DNA of 64,000 bases from Sphingobacterium alkalisoli (GTDB lineage: Bacteria; Bacteroidota; Bacteroidia; Sphingobacteriales; Sphingobacteriaceae): NCBI RefSeq assembly GCF_005049105.1, contig NZ_SUKA01000001.1, positions 682,001 to 746,000 on the forward strand. The letters run 5' to 3'. The notes under the pieces are model-generated. The model did no database searches. It was not told the DNA's origin and saw only the letters and a list, made by a program, of their open reading frames with translations. Shown here piece by piece: positions 18,401 to 27,885 of the stretch. The number at the start of each line of letters is the position of its first letter. Positions within the stretch are counted from its first letter, which is position 1. The translations under genes were made by a program, and so were the position numbers.

Positions 18401-19528
18401 TTTACAGCTGTGGGTGGCGAAGTACGAATATCTGTCGTCCTACGCCATTCTTCAGGTCGTAATTATGTAGAGATTGTTGTTTCGGATACAGGATGCGGAA
18501 TTCCCGACGGCGATCTACCGATGATTTTTGATCGATTTGAGCAAGCAAAAAATCAAATTAACGAACAGGGGGGAAGTGGAATAGGCCTTTATCTTGTCAG
18601 GGAGTATGTCGAACTTCATGAGGGGCGTACTATTGTCCAAAGTGAGGTGGACAAAGGAACGTCTCTTACGGTATGGTTGCCTACCGATTTGACAACTGAA
18701 TGTGTCCCTTCTGTTCTATCTGTGGAACAGAATAAACAGGAGAGCGATAACCCAGATGGAAAATTGAAGGACAAAAAGATCCTTATTGTAGAGGATAATT
18801 TTGAGTTTCGGAAATTCCTGAAATCTGAACTTGGCAAATACTATCAGGTGATCGAAGCCGCCGACGGAGATGAAGGCGAAAAGCTGGCAATAGAGGTAGA
18901 ACCGGATTTAATCCTTTCCGATATGATGATGCCGAAAGTTAACGGAATCAGCATGTGCCAAAAGCTAAAGCATAATTTGCAGACGAGCCATATCCCTATT
19001 ATCCTGCTTACGGCTAAGATGTCTGACGAAGTCAGGATGTCTGTATATGCTGCAGGAGCAGACTCTTACCTTTCGAAACCGGTCGTATATGATGTGCTGC
19101 ATGCCCGTATCGAAAATCTGATCGAGCAGCAGGAAATGCGAAAGAAACTGTTCCACACGACCATTGAGGTGACGCCGAGTAGTATCACCATCAATTCATT
19201 GGATGAAGAATTGGTACAGAAAGCTTTGCAAAGTGTAGAGCGTAACATGGATAATCCACAATATGGCGTAGAAGATCTCGGAAAAGACATCGGTCTGAGC
19301 CGCGGACATCTGTATCGTAAGCTACAGTCTATTACGGGTCAAAGCCCCGCCGATTTCATACGTGCTATCCGACTGAAGCGTGCTGCACAGCTGTTACGGG
19401 ATAGCCAATTACACGTAACAGAAATTGCTTATATGGTCGGTTTCAACGCACAAAAATATTTCAACAAACATTTTAAGGACACTTTCGGAATCACACCGTC
19501 TGAGTATAGAAATAGTGATAAAATCTGA
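15488..19528 (+). CDS. Hybrid two-component system regulator (HTCS) of the PUL
   Basis: This 1346-residue protein combines sensor kinase and response regulator. Order: signal peptide (1-22), two seven-bladed Reg_prop propellers (about 30-690, with blades such as 'DKNGDVWIGTSQSEIR'), a Y_Y_Y domain (about 715-785), one membrane helix (about 795-815), HisKA with phospho-accepting H852 in 'NLSHEFRTPLSL', a HATPase ('NNLLSNAFKFT', 'DTGCGIPDG', 'GSGIGLYLV'), a receiver with phospho-acceptor D1145 in 'LSDMMMPK', and a C-terminal AraC-type DNA-binding domain (about 1240-1346). The propellers sense an oligosaccharide in the periplasm. It is the first gene of the PUL, 398 bases ahead of susC, and most likely activates it. 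All key residues are present. Confidence 0.97.
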   Translation: MKFWRQVLLFVAYYVLCSYAIAQNQFVFRHIDAITGVSDNVIKGINSLPDGRISIRTQSMLNLYNGATFDYFRETGRSNYTWQHTGYEHEYVDGLNRLWLKRKQKLQLFDLRTNQFVENIEKVITSYGVKNKLADFFIDKSKNLWFLSEENDLSYYDIALRKLISLPKVDNNHMKKFGVPRQIEQDGDTLWILYSKGLLQKWSYKTQKVIVQDERLVGKINEASHALVLRRSLKGDLWLLHHTDLFFYSSLSDRWDMVSSISGLSNFFTCMDVDKNGDVWIGTSQSEIRIVQALGRTVQSFVGMPLTSGGVLVNDISSLYIDDDNGVWVGTLFQGVCYYHASMRKIHLLHTIAHDSPVTNENVRGFLEEPDGTLLIGTINGLFRYFPHSAKMEPVYRELEGKLCMWLYRDSKGRIWIPTFHNGIFCIENGKVRQYEKKGVSIHASPNPNSARTMIEDHLGQLWVSVYGGVGRFDPNNGNIEFLHERHPEIKNLKLGLTFSQMDKETIAVAAEELYFYNVRKDSVWFPSYRSLINSHGAEFNFIYPDRRKLHWISVDGLKVWDESNQRLYEIPVHNDRPNQTVSAILEDATGDIWVSTMNGISKIAVNKNEDGYIFSVTNFGQIDGAGIQGGRFNTGASVYAADGTMYFGGVHGISMFNPRLLVYNTSNHKPIFTGFRVFNHAIKAGDQYNGRVLFEQPINQIHEIKLKYNENFITLEFAGLNYVHPSRSYLRYKMENYDQDWVEVQVDGVGRINYTGVPPGTYIFRVYAANSDKVWGDEYTEIKVVVNPPFWATIWAKALYMLLLVTAVMAIIHYFNRRNQEKIIRQRELEAQIQREELDQFKLNFFTNLSHEFRTPLSLIMTPLDLLAKEVKDADLKNKLLSIYRHSKDLLSMVNQLLDFRKLEVRGETLRLSHGDIVEFLEGIYTTFKPIAESKRLNFSFDGSDDPIYMFFDKDKIVKVMNNLLSNAFKFTAVGGEVRISVVLRHSSGRNYVEIVVSDTGCGIPDGDLPMIFDRFEQAKNQINEQGGSGIGLYLVREYVELHEGRTIVQSEVDKGTSLTVWLPTDLTTECVPSVLSVEQNKQESDNPDGKLKDKKILIVEDNFEFRKFLKSELGKYYQVIEAADGDEGEKLAIEVEPDLILSDMMMPKVNGISMCQKLKHNLQTSHIPIILLTAKMSDEVRMSVYAAGADSYLSKPVVYDVLHARIENLIEQQEMRKKLFHTTIEVTPSSITINSLDEELVQKALQSVERNMDNPQYGVEDLGKDIGLSRGHLYRKLQSITGQSPADFIRAIRLKRAAQLLRDSQLHVTEIAYMVGFNAQKYFNKHFKDTFGITPSEYRNSDKI

Positions 19529-19926
19529 TTAATGATTTTTTGTCATTGATGTTTTTTTATATACAAGATCCTGTTAACTTATATTTTTTATACCTGTAAA
19601 TGAGGTGTTTAAGTGTAGGGTTACAAATTGACTATTTTTATGAGACAAAATGACCTACCCATAGTTCAAATAAAGATACACTTTTGTCTTAATCCAATGA
19701 CCAATCCCTAAGATGGGTCAACATTATAAACTTATACATTCAAATAATGAAAGAAAAATTAATACGTATCGGCTGGTGAATAGAAATTCATTGATTCCAA
19801 ATTTCTAGCCTAAAAAGTGACTAGAGTGCTTCATTTTACACTTTCAAAATAATCAATTTATAAACAACTAAAAAAACGACTTATTTCATGTCAGTGAACC
19901 TTTTACCCAAAAATAAATTTTAAATT
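19529..19926 (+). promoter_or_regulatory. HTCS-susC intergenic region with repeated TGACC motifs
   Basis: This gap of 398 bases has no gene. It holds TGACC at 19651-19655 and 19698-19702 and the inverse GGTCA at 19716-19720, so TGACC-N13-GGTCA makes an inverted pair about 205 bases before susC. A TACACTTTTG close to the -7 consensus lies at about 19677-19686. This is a plausible HTCS operator and promoter region, but no consensus for this regulator is known to me. Confidence 0.35.
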
Positions 19927-22900
19927 ATGAACAAACAAGATAAAATCAGAAAGAGTCTTATAACTCTACTCCTTGCTGTTTATGCACTTTTTCTACCTCA
20001 CTGGGCTTTTTCACAACAGGGACAAGTAAGCGGCGTGGTGAAAGATGCTTCGTCAGGAGAAGTGTTAGCAGGTGTGAGTGTCATAGTTGACGGTACAGCG
20101 ATGACGAGCACCGATGAAAAGGGAGCATTTGAACTCACAAATATATCACCGGATAAAATAATTGCATTCTCTTATCTGGGTTATGGGCGGCTCACCCAAC
20201 GGAGCGCCGCCTCGATGCAGATATTTCTTACTGCGCTAGATGGGGATGCTCTGGAAGAAGTAGTCGTGGTAGGCTATGGTACGCAGAAAAAGGCAACACT
20301 AACAGGTGCAATTGAGGTAGTGGGCAAAGAGGTTTTTGAGAATCGTGCCATTACTAATGTAGCATTAGCCCTGCAAGGGCAGACTCCAGGATTGGTTGTG
20401 ACCCGTACATCGCCACGTCCAGGCAATGAGGGCTTGAATCTGGCTATCCGGGGTGCTTCTTCAGTAAATGGATCAAATCCATTGATCATTATCGATGGTG
20501 TACCTGCGCTGAATGCCTATGCTTTTCAAAACCTGAATCCGGATGACATCGAAAACGTGACGATATTGAAAGATGGTTCAGCTGCGATCTATGGTTCACG
20601 GGCCGCAAACGGCGTTATCTTAGTGACAACTAAGCAAGGCAAGGGAAAAGTATCTGTAGATTACACCGGTAATTTCCGTTTCAATACCAACGGCTTGGTC
20701 AATTATTCACCAAGTATGCAGGAATATGCGCAGATATGGCTTGAGGCAAACAAAGAAGAGGTTTCTCCGAATTGGTGGATCTGGGGAGAAGAAAATTTGA
20801 ATAAGATGGCACAAGGCCACGAAGGAAAATATGATCTATTTAACACAGATTTCTATATCTATAATGCAAACCGTATCGAAGAAATGTTTGCAACCCGATA
20901 CTCCTATCAACATAATCTAAGTTTGGCCGGTGGCACGGAGAAGTCTGGATATCGCATCTCATTAGGCTATGCGGACAATCAAGGTAATCTGGCTACAGCC
21001 TATGACGGTCAGAAGCAATACAACGCACGTTTTAATCACAATTATCAGGTGTCTGATAAATTTAAGTTAGAATCGTCCGTGAGTATTGTCAATGCGAATA
21101 CGAGTATGCCTTCACGTGGATTGGGAAATATTTTATACTCTTTTGACATGCCTTTCTACCCTGCAAAAAACCCACTAGGACAATGGCTTGCACCTTTTAA
21201 CGGAATCGACGGAGGGGCTATCAGGAATGCAGCAGCAACTACATCGGATGCTGGCCGGTATGATAAATATTCGTTAACAGGACGGGCAGACCTGAGAGCG
21301 ACCTATGATATCTGGAATGGCATTTCTGTTGAAGGTTTAGCGTCGGTTCAAAATGAACGATTCACACATGAACATTACGTAGTTCCAGTCCAATTATACA
21401 ATTGGTACGGTGTACCTGCGAATTATGCGTACAATACAGATGGCACAAATAATGCTTTTGCTGCCAGTGCATATTCCAGCTTTAGCCAGTATTATGAGGC
21501 GCTGGTTAGGTATAATAAGACGTTCCATAACCTACATAATTTCTCTGTCATGGCTGGTATCAATGCAGAGAAATTCAGTTCGCAAAACCTTAGCGCAAAC
21601 CGTGTTGGCTTTGAAGATCTAGGCATCTATGATATTAGTCTGGGATCTGCTGAAACACAGACAAACGGCGGGAGTAAATCACTGAATGGACGCTATTCTT
21701 ATTTATCCCGTCTAAATTACAATTATGACGAAAAATACATATTGGAATTAATTGGTCGTATGGACGGTAATTCCAGATTTGCAAAAGGCTACAAATTTAA
21801 AAACTTTGGGTCTGTACAGGCAGGCTGGGTGTTCTCTAAGGAAAATTTTATGAGTTCCTTAAGTGATATTGTGAATTTCGGTAAGATCCGAGCGAGCTAT
21901 GCATCTACTGGTAATGCAGCCGATGGCTTGGCCGATTTTGATTATATTTCATTGATCAATACGGGTACAGCTGTACTTGGAAATCCAGCATCTCAACAGA
22001 CAGCATCCGGCTTGGCAAACTCCGGCTTAATTAGCTACACCCGTACATGGGAAACCGTTTTACAGCAGAACATCGGTATGGATTTGGGATTTTTACAAAA
22101 TCGTCTGACAGCATCCTTTGATGTGTACGAGAAGAGAAATATCGGCATGTTGGTCGGCGTGACCTACCCGTCCGTATTAGGTGGCTCAGCGCCTAGAACC
22201 AATAGTGGTAATTTTAATACCCGGGGATGGGAAATTGTCGTTGGCTGGAAAGAGAGAAAAGAAGATTTCTCGTACAATGTCTCCTTCAATATAGGCGATG
22301 CCAACACGTTGGTAAAGGGTGTTGAAAATGCAGATTCGTTTGGCGCAGGACGTAACGGTATTGTCAACGGATTTCCATGGCAGTCCTGGTTCCTGTACAA
22401 GACCGATGGTTTCTTCAAAGATCAGGCTGATGTGGATGCTTACTATGCTAAATATGGTGGTAGTGAGACGTTAGCTGCTATGAGCCCAGATAATCCGCAG
22501 ACGACGCTTCGCCCAGGAGATACCAAGAAAGTAGATGTGGCAGGCACAGGTAATATCACAGCAGTAGGAAATGGCGCTAGTTCTTTGGTGTATATGGGAG
22601 ATGGTAGGCCGCACTATACCTATGGTTTTAATTTGGGAGGTTCGTGGAAAGGTATTGATTTAAATATGTTCTTTCAAGGACATTTAAAGCAGAACATTAT
22701 GCGCGATGGATACATGGCCTACCCTTTTCGAGGGATCTTTACCAATCAAAACCCTGCTTTTTTAGGACAAACATGGACAGCAGAAAATACGGACGCCACT
22801 TTTCCACGTTTGACGTCCTATCCGGCAAGGGCTGCATGGAACTATGCCAACAACGACTTTATGCTCCAGAACAGCCGATATATCCGATTGAAAACATTGG

Positions 22901-23106
22901 TACTAGGCTATACATTGCCGAAGGAATTTACTCAAAGAGCTAAATTAAGTAGAGTTCGTGTATACTTCTCGGGTAACGATCTTTGGGAGGCAACGACTAT
23001 CAAGGATGGTTTTGATCCGGAAACGGGACAGAATGCTACCGATGGTGACAGTGCTGGATACCCATTTGCTCGCACCTGGTCTTTTGGTGTAAATATTGGA
23101 TTTTAA
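19927..23106 (+). CDS. SusC/RagA-family TonB-dependent outer-membrane receptor of the PUL
   Basis: This is a complete 1059-residue SusC. It has a signal peptide (about 1-30, ending AFSQQ), a carboxypeptidase-regulatory-like N-terminal domain (about 33-110, 'GQVSGVVKDASSGEVLAGVSVIVDG'), a TonB-box-like 'LEEVVVVGYG' (about 112-121) and a plug ('SVNGSNPLIIIDGVPALNAYAFQNLNPDDIENVTILKDGSAAIYGSRAANGVILVTTKQG'). A 22-strand-type barrel follows, ending 'TWSFGVNIGF' with a terminal Phe. It imports oligosaccharides released at the surface, powered by TonB. The gene is followed after 20 bases by susD and heads the enzyme operon. Unlike the region-1 paralogue it has no internal stop. Confidence 0.97.
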   Translation: MNKQDKIRKSLITLLLAVYALFLPHWAFSQQGQVSGVVKDASSGEVLAGVSVIVDGTAMTSTDEKGAFELTNISPDKIIAFSYLGYGRLTQRSAASMQIFLTALDGDALEEVVVVGYGTQKKATLTGAIEVVGKEVFENRAITNVALALQGQTPGLVVTRTSPRPGNEGLNLAIRGASSVNGSNPLIIIDGVPALNAYAFQNLNPDDIENVTILKDGSAAIYGSRAANGVILVTTKQGKGKVSVDYTGNFRFNTNGLVNYSPSMQEYAQIWLEANKEEVSPNWWIWGEENLNKMAQGHEGKYDLFNTDFYIYNANRIEEMFATRYSYQHNLSLAGGTEKSGYRISLGYADNQGNLATAYDGQKQYNARFNHNYQVSDKFKLESSVSIVNANTSMPSRGLGNILYSFDMPFYPAKNPLGQWLAPFNGIDGGAIRNAAATTSDAGRYDKYSLTGRADLRATYDIWNGISVEGLASVQNERFTHEHYVVPVQLYNWYGVPANYAYNTDGTNNAFAASAYSSFSQYYEALVRYNKTFHNLHNFSVMAGINAEKFSSQNLSANRVGFEDLGIYDISLGSAETQTNGGSKSLNGRYSYLSRLNYNYDEKYILELIGRMDGNSRFAKGYKFKNFGSVQAGWVFSKENFMSSLSDIVNFGKIRASYASTGNAADGLADFDYISLINTGTAVLGNPASQQTASGLANSGLISYTRTWETVLQQNIGMDLGFLQNRLTASFDVYEKRNIGMLVGVTYPSVLGGSAPRTNSGNFNTRGWEIVVGWKERKEDFSYNVSFNIGDANTLVKGVENADSFGAGRNGIVNGFPWQSWFLYKTDGFFKDQADVDAYYAKYGGSETLAAMSPDNPQTTLRPGDTKKVDVAGTGNITAVGNGASSLVYMGDGRPHYTYGFNLGGSWKGIDLNMFFQGHLKQNIMRDGYMAYPFRGIFTNQNPAFLGQTWTAENTDATFPRLTSYPARAAWNYANNDFMLQNSRYIRLKTLVLGYTLPKEFTQRAKLSRVRVYFSGNDLWEATTIKDGFDPETGQNATDGDSAGYPFARTWSFGVNIGF

Positions 23107-23126
23107 TAACCTGAAACGATAAAAAA

Positions 23127-24902
23127 ATGAAAACGATATTCAATTACATAGTATTGGGTGGCTTATGTTTAGGCATGTCATCTTGCCAGGGTGATTTTCT
23201 TGACCTTGAACCGCCTGCCCAGTTTTCGGATGTGGTCTATTTTAAGAAAGCAAGTGATTTCAAAGCTTTTTCCGCTTCTTTCTATGGACAATTGCAAGGA
23301 TGGAGTTTTGCAAATATGGACAACAGCTCAGATCTCTCCGCTAATTCCAACAGCAACGGCTACGCACAAGGTTATGGAACAATCGCAGTAGGGGGAGGTA
23401 GCTGGGATTACGGAGGTATTCGCACCTGCAACATCCTTTTGGAAAAAGCAGCTGCTTATACAGGTGCGGATAATATTACGCAACATGTGGGGGAGGCATT
23501 GTTCTTTCGTGCTTACAATTATTTTAACCTGCTTAAAACTTATGGAGGCGTACCGCTCGTTACGACAGCATTGGATGTCGATTCACCAGAACTGTACGGG
23601 AAGCGCAATAGCCGCTATGAAGTAGTTGCACAGATATTAGTTGATTTGGACAACGCTATAGATCAATTACCTACTGAACAAAATATTCCGACACAGGATA
23701 AAGGAAGAGTGAGCAAATGGGCGGCAAAAGCATTAAAAGCACAGGTGCAACTGTACGAAGCCACTTGGGAAAAATATAACGGCCAATCTTTTGATGGAGA
23801 TGGTGTTACAAAAGGGGGAGGTACAGCAGGATATGATCCTGCAAATGTAAATAGATATCTGACAGATGCCGTGGCACAATGCGAGGATATTATCAATCAG
23901 GGAGGATATGAACTGTGGAATAAGAATGGCGACTCAGAAATGACAAATATGAGTTCCTGGTATTTGTTCAACCTGGAAGACGAAGAATCCAATCCAGGGG
24001 GGTATGATAAAACAAGTAATAAGGAATTTATCTTGTACAGTATTTACGACTTTACATTGAGACAGTCCCGTATGAATATATCCTGGACATCTTGGCAGCT
24101 TTATCCGAGTCGCAAATTTGTGGATATGGTAGTCTGTACAGACGGTCTTCCTCCAGAGAAATCATCTTTATTTCAAGGATATCATACCGTAAACTCCGAA
24201 TTCCAAAGCAGGGATTTGCGTTTGCTGAACTACCTGTATGGGTCTGCTACGGCACCTGCATCTGTTGTCCTAAACTTTGGAGGTCAGGGATTTAGTGGTT
24301 ATAGTAACAGTAAGTACGCGGTACTGGGGCACGGTGTCCGCCGAAAAGACAATGAAGAATCCGCCAACTGGCCGATTATCCGTCTGGCGGAAGTATATCT
24401 GACGTATGCAGAGGCTTTGTATGAGTTGAACGGATCCATTACAGACGCGCAGTTAAATAATTCGATCAATAGACTGAGAATGAGGGCCAATGTGGCTTCT
24501 TTGAGCAATGCATTAGCAACAACGAATAATCTGGACCTGTTGCAAGAAATTAGAAGAGAACGCGCTGTAGAATTATATCGTGAAGGTAAACGTTTCGATG
24601 ACCTGAAACGTTGGGGAATCCTTGAAGAGTCCTTGAATCCTTCACGTTTGGGCAGAGTAGTCGGTAACGGTAGCAATTATACCACACCATTTAAGGATGC
24701 ATCCGGAAATCCAACAGCGGCATATGTTCCGTCATCGTACATCTGGGGTGAGGAAGAAGTGGAAACACCCGAAGGTATGCTGAAATGTGTCGTTGTTTCG
24801 AGCTCCATTAACCATTCCGTGTCAGCGAAACATTATCTGTACCCGATACCAGAACAGCAAAGAGTATTGAATAATGCACTGTTACAGAACCCTGGATACT
24901 AA
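23127..24902 (+). CDS. SusD/RagB-family outer-membrane nutrient-binding lipoprotein of the PUL
   Basis: The partner of the preceding SusC. A lipoprotein signal ends at 'GMSSC' (Cys about 20), followed by 'QGDFLDLEPPAQFSDVVYFKKASDFKAF'. SusD helices include 'GEALFFRAYNYFNLLKTYGGVPLVT' (about 125-150) and the C-terminal signature 'LLQEIRRERAVELYREGKRFDDLKRWGILEESLNPS'. At 591 residues it is a normal length. It sits 20 bases after susC and 34 bases before the first lyase gene, in one likely operon. It should be exported to the cell surface and bind the target glycan. Confidence 0.96.
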   Translation: MKTIFNYIVLGGLCLGMSSCQGDFLDLEPPAQFSDVVYFKKASDFKAFSASFYGQLQGWSFANMDNSSDLSANSNSNGYAQGYGTIAVGGGSWDYGGIRTCNILLEKAAAYTGADNITQHVGEALFFRAYNYFNLLKTYGGVPLVTTALDVDSPELYGKRNSRYEVVAQILVDLDNAIDQLPTEQNIPTQDKGRVSKWAAKALKAQVQLYEATWEKYNGQSFDGDGVTKGGGTAGYDPANVNRYLTDAVAQCEDIINQGGYELWNKNGDSEMTNMSSWYLFNLEDEESNPGGYDKTSNKEFILYSIYDFTLRQSRMNISWTSWQLYPSRKFVDMVVCTDGLPPEKSSLFQGYHTVNSEFQSRDLRLLNYLYGSATAPASVVLNFGGQGFSGYSNSKYAVLGHGVRRKDNEESANWPIIRLAEVYLTYAEALYELNGSITDAQLNNSINRLRMRANVASLSNALATTNNLDLLQEIRRERAVELYREGKRFDDLKRWGILEESLNPSRLGRVVGNGSNYTTPFKDASGNPTAAYVPSSYIWGEEEVETPEGMLKCVVVSSSINHSVSAKHYLYPIPEQQRVLNNALLQNPGY

Positions 24903-24936
24903 AAGAAATCATTTACACAGAATTAATCGGTAGATT

Positions 24937-26244
24937 ATGAAAATATTTAAAATTAATATTCGAAAAAGTGTCCTGGCAATGGTGGCAGGTACAATGATCA
25001 CAACAGGTTGTGCCTACGAAGTGGCAGAGATTGTTAGGCCAGATATAAATAAGACGGAGGATCCTGTTGCGGTTTTGAAGATCGATACGTTGCCGCCTTC
25101 GGTTCCGATAGAGCATGTAGGTGGACTGCATACCGAAGCTGATTTTACCCGCATTAAGACGAAGCTCGCTGCTGGTGACGAAAGGATCACGGCCGGATGG
25201 AACAAGCTTACCGCTAATAGTCATGCACAAGCAACCTATACGGCAAATCCAGTAGTGAAACTGGTGCGTGGAGGGGGCAGCAGGGAAGAGCCAGATCCCG
25301 ACAACTACTCGAGAGCAATGAACGATGTAGCAGCGGCCTATCAGCTTGCTTTAAGATGGAAAATCTCAGGAGACGATGCGTATGCTCAGGCAGCTGTTAA
25401 TATCCTCAATGCCTGGGCCTCAACCTGTGAAAGAATTAGTGGAGACACGAATACGGCATTAGCCGGAGGAATCTACGGCTATCAGTTTGCTGTAGCCGCG
25501 GAGTTACTCAGGGATTATCCAGGGTGGAATATCGAAGAATTTGAAGCATATAAAAAATGGATGAAAGATGTATTCTATAGTCTGAATATGGCTTTCTTAA
25601 CTTCTCATTGGGGCACCTGTGACTCTCATTATTGGGCGAATTGGGACTTAGTCAATTTGGCTTCTGTGATGGCGATTGGTATACTGACCGACAACCGATC
25701 TATTTACAATTACGCAGTAGATTATTTACAAAATGGCAACGGAAACGGTAATTGGTATAAGGCAATCAATCATGTATTTGATGGTGAGAATGACGGTTTA
25801 GCTCAAATCCAGGAAAGTGGTCGTGATCAAGGTCACACGGTGATGGTGATCGGTATTCTTGGCCACATCGCACAACTGGCATGGAATCAAGGAGATGATT
25901 TTTATGGTCTGGACGATAATCGGTATTTAAAAGCTAGCGAGTATGTAGCAAAATACAATGTAGCTAATTTAGAGGTTCCCTTTCACGAATATACACGCAA
26001 ATGGGCAGCTAATTGCGCGCAAACCGAGGTGCATACACAGATTAGTAGTGTAGGTAAGGGGGCAAATAGACCCATATGGGCAGGACCGTATTACCATTAT
26101 ACAAAAATCAAAGGAAAACAGGCCATATACACTGGATTAGGTGTGGAGTCGGTACACCCTGAAGGCGGTGGCGGTGATTACGGTCCGAATAGCGGTGGTT
26201 TTGACCAGTTGGGCTTTGGTACGTTAATGTATACATTGGATTGA
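24937..26244 (+). CDS. Alginate-lyase-fold polysaccharide lyase (PL38/PL5-like), surface lipoprotein
   Basis: The 435-residue protein has a lipoprotein-type signal with Cys in 'ITTGC' (about residue 26), then an (alpha/alpha) toroid domain. Alginate_lyase-superfamily marks are 'LTSHWGTCDSHYWANWD' (about 222-237) and 'IQESGRDQGHTVMVIGILGHIAQLAW' with R296 and H300. Such enzymes beta-eliminate uronic acid linkages in alginate or glucuronan. The end 'GGGDYGPNSGGFDQLGFGTLMYT' matches what I recall of PL38-type proteins, but the subfamily is not certain. As the first enzyme after SusD and a likely lipoprotein, it could be the surface backbone-cutting enzyme. The unsaturated ends it makes would feed the GH88 encoded downstream. 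Confidence 0.75.
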   Translation: MKIFKINIRKSVLAMVAGTMITTGCAYEVAEIVRPDINKTEDPVAVLKIDTLPPSVPIEHVGGLHTEADFTRIKTKLAAGDERITAGWNKLTANSHAQATYTANPVVKLVRGGGSREEPDPDNYSRAMNDVAAAYQLALRWKISGDDAYAQAAVNILNAWASTCERISGDTNTALAGGIYGYQFAVAAELLRDYPGWNIEEFEAYKKWMKDVFYSLNMAFLTSHWGTCDSHYWANWDLVNLASVMAIGILTDNRSIYNYAVDYLQNGNGNGNWYKAINHVFDGENDGLAQIQESGRDQGHTVMVIGILGHIAQLAWNQGDDFYGLDDNRYLKASEYVAKYNVANLEVPFHEYTRKWAANCAQTEVHTQISSVGKGANRPIWAGPYYHYTKIKGKQAIYTGLGVESVHPEGGGGDYGPNSGGFDQLGFGTLMYTLD

Positions 26245-26341
26245 TAGTTCTGGAACAAAAATGTTAGAATATGAGATGCTTATGTTTCCAAAAACACACA
26301 TGAGTATTCCATATGGCAATTAAAAAACAAATTATACTTAT

Positions 26342-27868
26342 ATGAAAAGTTTAGATCATTCAAGACTTACTATTTTCATGGTGCTCTTTGTCGGTATTAT
26401 TTTGGGCGCCTGTGAGAAGGGGCCAAATTTTAGGGAGTTTGTTTATCCGGCTCCGATAGTTGATGATTTTTATCCTAAACAAGGTTATATCGGAAGTACG
26501 ATTACCATTGAAGGAGCCGATTTTGGAACGACTATTAAGGCTGTTAAAATTTTTTTTGGAGGTATACAAGCTGCAGACCCGATTGTGGTAGAAAATAATA
26601 AAATTGAAGTATTGGTGCCTGAAAATGCTGTTTCTGGTAAAGTCACGGTGGATATTTACGGAAAGCAAGATGAAGCGGCGGCTGATTTTGTCCTTATGCC
26701 ATCGGCTAGGATTATCGGCGCCAGTACAGATAAGGCCAACGAAGGGGACGAAGTCACGATTACCGGAGAAAATTTTGGAACAGATATTTCTCTTATACAG
26801 GTATTTATCGGTGCGGAGGAATATGAGGCTGAGATCATTGCGGTAGAAGAAACGGCGATCCGGTTTCTAACGCCAAACGTACCGTCAGGTAGTATTATAG
26901 CTGTTGTAGATGGGCAGCATTTAGTCGGCCCGTACCTAATGGTGGGTATCGAAAAAATAGGCGGTACCTTGATCGGGCATACGGGATCTTGGGGCAATAA
27001 TGCTGCTACGACGATTCAAGCTGCGGTAGATGGAGACATCACCACATTTGTAGATGGGCCTACTGCCATAGGATATGTAGGCTATGACCTGGGAGAAGGC
27101 AAGGCTACCAGTTTAAAATCAGTTCGCTATGTGCCACGTACCACCCATGCCTCACGTATGAACGGTGGTGAGATTCGTGGGTCTAATGATCCGTCATTGT
27201 CAACCTATACTGTATTGCATACGATTAACGGAACACCGGCTACAGGTGTCTATACGGAAGTCAATATAGAAACGGAAGAAGAGTATCGGTATATCTACTA
27301 TTATACAGCTAATGGGAATGGTAATATTGCCGAAATTGAATTTTATGGTAACGTGGTGGAGAAGATAGCGCCAGTAGGATCACTAATCTGGGTATTTAAT
27401 ATGGATGGACAAAATTGGGGTTGGGAACCTCAGCAGAGTCCTACGGCATGGTCTGTAGGAGGAGGAGCACTTCAGGTAACATTTAGCCAAACCTCAGGTA
27501 ATAAACGTTCTGATCTGATGCAAAAGACCTTGCCAGTGAAAGTACACACGGGTAACTACCCAATCATCGCGATGAAAATGGACAAACCGGAAGGGGCACG
27601 TATTACCTTTGATACCAATAATGGATCATTTGGTAATGGCTTCAATAAGTACTCGACCGATTATGCCGATCAGCGTGTTTATTATTGGGATATGTCTACC
27701 TTAAGTCTGGGAAGTGGTGCTGTACGTACGAATGAAGAAATCAGTTTCACGACATTTCAATTTAAAATTGCGGATATCCCTGCAGCAGACCCCGCTACAG
27801 GTTATAAGATATATTGGATAAGAACATTTCAAAGTAAAGAGAAACTGGCCGAGTTCTTAGGGCTATAG
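26342..27868 (+). CDS. IPT/TIG-domain surface glycan-binding lipoprotein (SGBP-like)
   Basis: A lipoprotein signal ends in 'ILGAC' (Cys about 24). Two IPT/TIG immunoglobulin-like domains follow (about 38-115, 'PIVDDFYPKQGYIGSTITIEGADFGTT', and 118-200, 'ARIIGASTDKANEGDEVTITGENFGTD'). Next comes a region like an F5/8 discoidin fold (about 205-335, 'AVDGDITTFVDGP', 'YVGYDLGEGKATSLKSVRYVPRT'), and last a beta-rich domain (about 345-508) that probably holds the glycan site. There is no catalytic motif. Such non-catalytic lipoproteins commonly lie just after SusD or the first enzyme and hold polysaccharide at the surface. It lies 97 bases after the lyase. The family assignment of the C-terminal domain is unsure. 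Confidence 0.8.
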   Translation: MKSLDHSRLTIFMVLFVGIILGACEKGPNFREFVYPAPIVDDFYPKQGYIGSTITIEGADFGTTIKAVKIFFGGIQAADPIVVENNKIEVLVPENAVSGKVTVDIYGKQDEAAADFVLMPSARIIGASTDKANEGDEVTITGENFGTDISLIQVFIGAEEYEAEIIAVEETAIRFLTPNVPSGSIIAVVDGQHLVGPYLMVGIEKIGGTLIGHTGSWGNNAATTIQAAVDGDITTFVDGPTAIGYVGYDLGEGKATSLKSVRYVPRTTHASRMNGGEIRGSNDPSLSTYTVLHTINGTPATGVYTEVNIETEEEYRYIYYYTANGNGNIAEIEFYGNVVEKIAPVGSLIWVFNMDGQNWGWEPQQSPTAWSVGGGALQVTFSQTSGNKRSDLMQKTLPVKVHTGNYPIIAMKMDKPEGARITFDTNNGSFGNGFNKYSTDYADQRVYYWDMSTLSLGSGAVRTNEEISFTTFQFKIADIPAADPATGYKIYWIRTFQSKEKLAEFLGL

Positions 27869-27885
27869 AGGTGTTGTATTAATTA

